This document shows, one piece after another, positions 54,200 to 59,431 of a stretch of 59,431 nucleotides of DNA. The position numbers and the translations under genes were made by a program. The DNA lies in contig JAIVFJ010000355.1 in assembly GCA_025765615.1 (NCBI GenBank), forward strand, positions 1 to 59,431, in the 5' to 3' direction. The stretch's first letter is position 1. The number at the start of each line of letters is the position of its first letter. The notes under the pieces are model-generated. The model made no database searches. It saw only the letters and a list, made by a program, of their open reading frames with translations, and was not told the origin of the DNA. The stretch comes from Zopfochytrium polystomum (Eukaryota; Chytridiomycota; Chytridiomycetes; Chytridiales; Chytridiaceae).

Positions 54200-55570
54200 G
54201 AAGGAATGTTCTAGAAGGTTCCAGAGGTTTCCAGAGGGTGATTCATAACATCATCTCCCCCTTTTAGGCCTCTTCTGCAACTTGGTGGGGTACCTGGTCT
54301 TGAACTTGAGCAGAAGGTCTTGGCAGTGAGTGAGGTTTGACTCAGGTTCCCAGGTGTTGTCAGCATCTGAGTAACCTTTCCACTTAACAAGGAACTTGAG
54401 TGTCCTTCCAAACCACTTGGCATCCAAGATTTGTTCAACCTCAAATTCCTCTTCCCCTTCTACCTCAACTAAGGAGGAGGAGGAACAACTCTGCCTGGAA
54501 TGGAATTGGCCACAAACTTCTCCAAAAGGCTGACATGGAAAACTGGGTGGATCTTCATGGATGCAGGGAGATCCAGCTTGAAGGTGACTGGATTGATTTG
54601 CTCCAAGATCTTGAAGGGTCCCAACTTGAGGTTGTCTAGCTTGGGACTTTTGGTCTGCAAGTTCTTCCTCATGCCCGGCCAGTAAAAGTCTCTGGAAACA
54701 AGCTCATATTTCTTGGGCTCTCCTGGGTGTCCAGCTGTTGCTGCATCATGCCTTGTCTTGAGTATCTCAAGTTTTTCCTCCTCTTGGCTGATTTGAATCT
54801 TGTGAGGCTTGGGGTCCTTGGAAATAGCATGGGCCCACACACTGTCAGGAAGCAATGAAAGGTGTGTCTTGGATGGTGGGGGTGAAACCATCTCCCACTT
54901 CAGGTGCAAGGTCTGTCCTTCTGCGCTCATCAGCAGTGGGGCATGAATTCTTGACTGGGAACTGTGATTCTTGAATCTTTGACTGAGGGTTTTGTTCTTG
55001 GCAAAGACTGTGAGCTGTGGAGCTTGAATCTTGAAATTGGACTGTGAACTGTGGTACTTGAATCTTTGACTGTGGGTTCTGTGAACTAGAGTCTTGGCCA
55101 TGACTGTGAGCTCTATGAGCTCTACTTGAATCTTGACTGTGAACTGTGAACTGTGGAACTTGAGTCTTGGCTGGGATTTGTGAACTGCAGGGTGACACTG
55201 GAGTTGTCTTTGGTGGTTGACCTTTAATACCTGGCTGTGGACCTTGAATCAAGGACTTGCGAGCATGAGACTTGGAGGCTTGACTTGAGTTTTGGGTGAC
55301 TGTTCCAATTGGTGGAGGTTGGACTTGACCAGTGACCCAATCAATGTCAGGGTTCTGGGCTTGCAGCCATGGTAATCCCAGGATGACAGCGAATGTGGGT
55401 GAGCCAAGATCCAATACTTCCAGGTTGACCATGGATGGTGGAAAGTCTTGGGTGTGGAGGTTTAGGTTGGTTTCATGCTGATTTCCTTGAACCGAGCATG
55501 ATTGGCAAAGTGGACCTTGAGGGGTGTGGATTTCTTGATGGTGGGAATGGCACAAGCCTTGGCAAGGGTG
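54200..55570 (-). pseudogene. Pol remnant of gypsy copy 3
   Basis: Protease tail, Q/S-rich linker, truncated integrase finger ([19 protein letters not shown]) joined directly to the GPY/F segment ([20 protein letters not shown]) and chromodomain. Frameshifts near 55480, near 54880 and within the PPPP stretch near 54470 split the frame. Confidence 0.85.
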
Positions 55571-56678
55571 GCATCAATGATGTTGCAGGATGATCCAGAG
55601 TCGATAAGGGCCTTGGTTGTGATGGTTGCCTTGGGTGACAGTTGAATCTTGACATCCATGGTGAGTGGTGGGGCTTGGAATCTGAGGTGTTTGTGGTGCT
55701 GGTGGTGGTGATGAAACAGGGGCAGCTTGGAGGAGGGTCCAGGGAATTGCCCCTCAGTGAGCCTGGACCTGGGAGTTTGGGTGCTTCTTCCTTGGGCAGT
55801 CCTTGACAGCGTGTTCCTTGGAGCCACAGTAGAAACACAGTCCCTGCTGGGCCCTCCTTGTTTTTCTCCTCTTGGCTCAGAGGACCCTCAGGAAGTGTCT
55901 CAATTGCATCCACTTGCATGGATTCAGGAACTGTAAGAGCTTGAGGGACTGGGGTAGGTCTTGATGTAGTTCCTACTTGTCCTTGCTTCAACCTCTTGGG
56001 GTAGAGTCTGTTGTCAATCTTGATGGCAAGGAGAATGTACTCTTCCAAGGTCTCAGGGATGTGCAGAGACTGGGAGAGCATGTCTTGGATAGACTCATGG
56101 AGACCATCATGATACAGCTCCATCAGAGCTGCATCATTGTATCCAGAGTCTCTGGCTAGTTCCTTGAATTGGTTGGTGTAGGCCACACAAGATTGCTTTC
56201 CTTGCTTGATATGCTTGAGCTTGGATCTTGCTGTCCAAGATGCGTAGGGGTCACCAAAGGTAGCTTCCAGCCCTTCCCAGAGCTCTTGCAGGGTGGTGGG
56301 TGTGCTTGGGAGAGATCTGTACCATGATTGAGCTTGACCAGACAGGAGGGTGCTTGTGAAAAGAACCTTGACTTGCTCACTGGGAAATCTTGAAGGTTGG
56401 AGAAAGATGACATTCTCCACAGTGGCCATAAAGTTCCTGAGGTCTTTGGCCAGCCCAGTGAACTTGTCAGGGCTGGGAACCTTGGGCTCTCTTGCTTGGT
56501 TGGCTTGAGGCAGGGGAAGAGCTTGATGTTCTTGTTGGTGAAGTTGTTGTTGAAGCTGGTGCTGCTGGTGAAGGACTTGTTCTTGAAGTTGGTGTGTCTG
56601 TCTTGAGAGGGCTTGTAATTGGTCCATCAAGGCTTGGAAGGCAGTTGCATCAGGGAAGGTGTTGTTTGGGTCAGACAT
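55473..56678 (-). pseudogene. Gag of gypsy copy 3, fused into the pol frame by an extra A
   Basis: The ATG at 56678 starts normal Gag for about 280 residues. The A-run just before the zinc knuckle (near 55862) has one extra base compared with copy 1. The reading therefore moves into the pol frame, losing the CCHC knuckle and running on toward the protease. A later one-base loss after KEIS (near 55480) breaks the protease. Gag and Pol are thus joined by mutation in this copy. Confidence 0.8.
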
Positions 56679-57032
56679 GATGGCAGAGAGTAGTGGGAGA
56701 GGGTGAAGTGAATTATGATGTCAGGAACAGGGCAGGACAGGACAAGGCAGACAAGGAACTGAGAGGAGTGATGATTGTATTGGAAACAATAATTCACTTG
56801 AGGGATGGGACAGGTCCCCCATCCCCCTTTTATACCTTTTGGGAGTGTTCCTTGTCAAGACTCAAAGAAAGTTCCAGAAAGAGCAATTAGTAATACAATG
56901 ATACCAATGATACCAATGACAACAAGACAAGTCAGGAAAGCAAAGAAGGTTCCAGAAGGTTCCACAAGGTTCCATGAAGGAATGTTCTAGAAGGTTCCAG
57001 AGGTTTCCAGAGGGTGATTCATAAACAAACAT

Positions 57033-57924
57033 CATCGTTGCATCACGCTGATTTGTCCAGAATTCCATGGAGTTATGTGTGCGAAGAAGTAAGTCAGGCT
57101 CCCTGTCAAGCTCCTGTAATTATTCCAATCGAATTGCTAGAGTGAAGCACACTGATGTGGTCTACTCTGACTGGGGATTGAAAACCACCTCTAAGCTCTC
57201 ATACAGTGTCAAAGAGTGGGAGTGTTGTAGATAACGCTGGGACCAGCCTGAATGCCATCTAACTCATCTTTACTCTTGAAGTCAGGTCAGAGGATCTTAA
57301 AAGGTGTGGGTAATGTGTGCAAACTCCAACATATCAATGTATGTTCTTGTGTCTTGTTGGACCCCTGATAGATAACACACGAATGTACACTATGATTGCA
57401 CCCTAATCATCTGAACTCGGGACTCTCCTTGGATGTTTGGACAGCACTCAGAGCAGTGGAGGGACAATCTGCCCAAAAATTTGGCACCCCCAGTCAATAA
57501 ACATTGAAACAAATGCACCCGTGTGATTCAAGACCACACTCTTCTTGTTGCCTCCAACTTGGGGGGGGGAAGGCGCGGGCTTGCATGGATGTTGTGTAGT
57601 TCCAAGTGGTCGTTATTCGTTGTGGCGGGTCCAAACCAAAAGATGTTGTTTTCTGTGGTCGAAGGCTTGCCCGCCGCAAATGACTGTCAGTCATGCAAGA
57701 AAACAAAAATAAACAAAGAAAGAGATAAGAAAGAAAAAGCCGCCGCCGCTCGGATGGCGCCTTCCAATCCGCTCCGGCCCACCAAATAAATACTGTAAAA
57801 ATAAAAAAAGACAAATAAAGAAAGGAAAGAAAACAAAGAAGAAAACGCTCGCAGAAAAAAAGAAAAAAAAAAAAAAACAAAACAAAAAACTACGAATCAA
57901 TCGAAAAGCGAACAAACGGGGAAC
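57033..57924. other. Intergenic, partly repetitive, no gene seen
   Basis: Includes the second occurrence of the TGTGATTCAA...TTGCC repeat (about 57522-57558), a G-run at 57563-57570 and A-rich sequence at 57790-57890 just upstream of the mannosyltransferase gene. Confidence 0.45.
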
Positions 57925-59431
57925 ATGATCGAGAGCGACAACGACAATGACAACGACGCGACGGTGGCGACGGCTGCCGCCATGGCGGGGTCAACTCCGG
58001 CTGCGACTGCAACTACCACCACTACGGCGTGGTGGTCAACAGTAACTACTACTTCAACAACAAGTACAATAGCAGTGCGAGCACCTGCTGCGGCGGCTGC
58101 AAACAAGCCGCCGCTTCCCCCTCCGTCGCTCGCGCCAACCCCCGACGCCGCCGTTGCCGTGCTGGTCCAACCGGAAAAGGAGACCTCATCGTCCTCCTCC
58201 TCGTCCTTCTCCTCTTCGTGGTCGCCGCCATCGCCCTCCTCACCGTCATCGGCCGGCTCGTCTTTCCTCGATTCAGACTCGGCGCCCTCCACGCCCACCA
58301 CCCTCTCCCCATCCCCCCCCTCTCACCAAAAGCCAGTACCGAAGTTCCCGTCGCCCTCGCCGCACTCCCGCAAGTCAGGCAGGGCTGCATCGCATCTCGT
58401 CCACCGTCCGCGGCGGAGGACCTTATTCTGCGCAGGCCGGATTCTTTGCCTTCCTCTCTTCTTCTTACCTCGCCTACATATTTTCGTGAGCGTGGTTACC
58501 CACGACGGCCATCCTGCCCACAAGGTTTGAGTGTGTGGCTGCGGCAATAATGTTCCGCCAAGAGTCTTGGCGACGCAATTTTTTAAAAATTATTAAATGG
58601 CCCGAGTTGCAGGAATCCACGCCAAGCTCGCCACCGACGCCAACTCTGCCACCAGCCTCCGTTCCGGTCATTCCGCCGCTCGACGAAGACGCGCTTCGGC
58701 AGCGCGAAAAGTGGCTTCGGTTCCTGGACACGCCCCAGCCGTACGACGGAGATCACGGCCGCACAGTGCGAGGTTCTCGGGGAATCGTCTACACTGGTAC
58801 CGATGCAACCGTTAAGCATCTGTTAGTTTCGGTCCTCTTTTTGCGTGACTTCGGCTGCTCGCTCCCCATCGAGTTTGTGTACGTCGGTTCCCAACTATCG
58901 AAAGCAAACGCGGATTTGATTCGGTAAAATTCCCGCCCCTCTTTCTCTTCACGGTCCTTCATCTTATCTCACAAACCCTTGACCCCCCCCAGCTCTTACA
59001 ACGTGTCCCTCGTTGACATGCAAGAAGACCTCAAAAACGTTGACTGGGGACCAGAGGAGTGGAAATTCGGCGCCGCAAAAGTCTCGGCGATCATCCACTC
59101 GACGTTTCAGGAGGTTCTCTTCATGGACCCGGACAACATGGTCATGCGTGACCCAACGTACCTTTTCAGCACAAATCGATTCAAAACCTATGGAGCGCTC
59201 TTCTGGCCCGACTACTTTCGTCGCAAAAAAGACATTCCCATGTGGGAGATTTTTGACATTCCGCTGGGCGACAGAGGGAAGGACGAGCTTGAATTTGAAT
59301 CTGGACAGATTGTAGTGGACAAAGAAAGGGCATGGAATGGGTTGAAGGCGGCAGAATTCATCTCATCCGAGGCTAAATACTATTTCAAGGTATGTGCATG
59401 GCTGCGTGAGTGGATCTGGCCGACTAACGAA
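57925..59431 (+). CDS. Mnn1-type alpha-mannosyltransferase, 5' part (runs off the window)
   Basis: A Golgi type II membrane glycosyltransferase that would add mannose from GDP-mannose to glycans. A membrane helix lies near 58188-58260 (GKGDLIVLLLVLLLFVVAAI) after a short Cys-rich cytosolic stretch. A Pro/Ser stem follows. The catalytic part spans 58613-58923 and 58993-59389. Its motifs are GIVYTGTDATVKHLLVSVLF, PIEFVYVGSQLSKANADL, AAKVSAIIHSTFQEVLFMDP continuing to the DPD (DxD-type) metal site, ALFWPDYFRRKKDIP, and ESGQIVVDKERAW. These match the fungal Mnn1/Mnn2 group (Mannosyl_trans3). The N-terminus is unsettled: the helix frame has no upstream ATG, while the ATG at 57925 is in another frame. 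The intron joining stem and catalytic exons is also uncertain. A donor at 59390 shows the gene continues beyond the window. Confidence 0.82.

Larger units (their letters stand above)
53943..57027 (-). mobile_element. Ty3/gypsy chromovirus-type LTR element, copy 3 (no RT/RNase H, integrase core deleted)
   Basis: Minus-strand element with LTRs 56719-57027 (5', 309 bp) and 53943-54250 (3', 308 bp) and target duplication AACAT (53938-53942 and 57028-57032). The self-primer site lies at 56706-56716, complementary to the predicted RNA start at 56789-56799. Gag, protease and chromodomain segments are present but frameshifted. The integrase core is deleted at the same TGAGGAAG junction as in copy 1 (here 54664-54671). 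Confidence 0.92.

Noticed and set aside
54029..54214. A recurring 61-codon frame (MGQVPHPPFIPF...) near every gypsy copy
   Set aside because: It lies wholly inside the LTR, antisense to the promoter and heat-shock-like array. It repeats because the LTR repeats, not because it is coding.

Overview
This window looks like nuclear DNA of a filamentous or zoosporic fungus. The host genes are split by short introns (mostly about 45-135 bp) and are GC-rich with many serine, glycine, proline and glutamine tracts. They encode fungal-type proteins: a Yck-like casein kinase 1, a MATA_HMG factor, a WIPI3/4-type PROPPIN and an Mnn1-type mannosyltransferase. A receptor-like cyclic-nucleotide phosphodiesterase and a protein resembling the centriole protein SAS-6 point to a flagellated (chytrid-like) fungus. 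That placement is inference; no rRNA marker is present.

Layout. Positions 1-4.7 kb are a nest of Ty3/gypsy chromovirus copies and copia LTR pieces. A receptor-phosphodiesterase gene (6.4-10.5 kb, 13 exons) follows. Positions 11.7-16.6 kb are transposon debris: an unrecognised decayed gene, a pogo-type transposase fossil, copia LTR pieces including a solo LTR, and tRNA-like short repeats. From 17.3 to 44.2 kb is a gene-dense island: HMG-box factor (+), casein kinase 1 (-), ketohexokinase-like kinase (-), a secreted Lys/Asp-rich protein (-), an 882-aa coiled-coil protein (-), mitochondrial-type tryptophanyl-tRNA synthetase (-), a very long PROPPIN (+) and a 999-aa protein with two SAS-6-head-like repeats (+). 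A broken ankyrin gene (44.3-45.6 kb) adjoins a decayed copia element (45.7-53.9 kb). A gypsy copy sits inside the copia reverse transcriptase, and another gypsy copy on the minus strand follows (53.9-57.0 kb). The right edge holds the 5' part of a mannosyltransferase gene.

The gypsy family is the most coherent mobile system here. No copy has room for reverse transcriptase or RNase H. The family keeps TG...CA LTRs, 5-bp target duplications, gag with a zinc knuckle, a DSG protease, a chromodomain and, in one copy, a complete DD35E integrase. Its LTRs carry long arrays of 5-bp GAA/TTC heat-shock-element units upstream of a TATA box. An 11-nt match between the predicted RNA start and the primer-binding site implies Tf1-type self-priming. 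Two copies on opposite strands share the same secondary in-frame loss of the integrase core.

Among host genes the most unusual are the receptor phosphodiesterase (extracellular ligand-binding module, one membrane helix, cytosolic PDE) and the double-headed SAS-6-like protein. Exon borders were placed by eye from GT-AG sites, reading phase and protein continuity, so individual junctions may be off.
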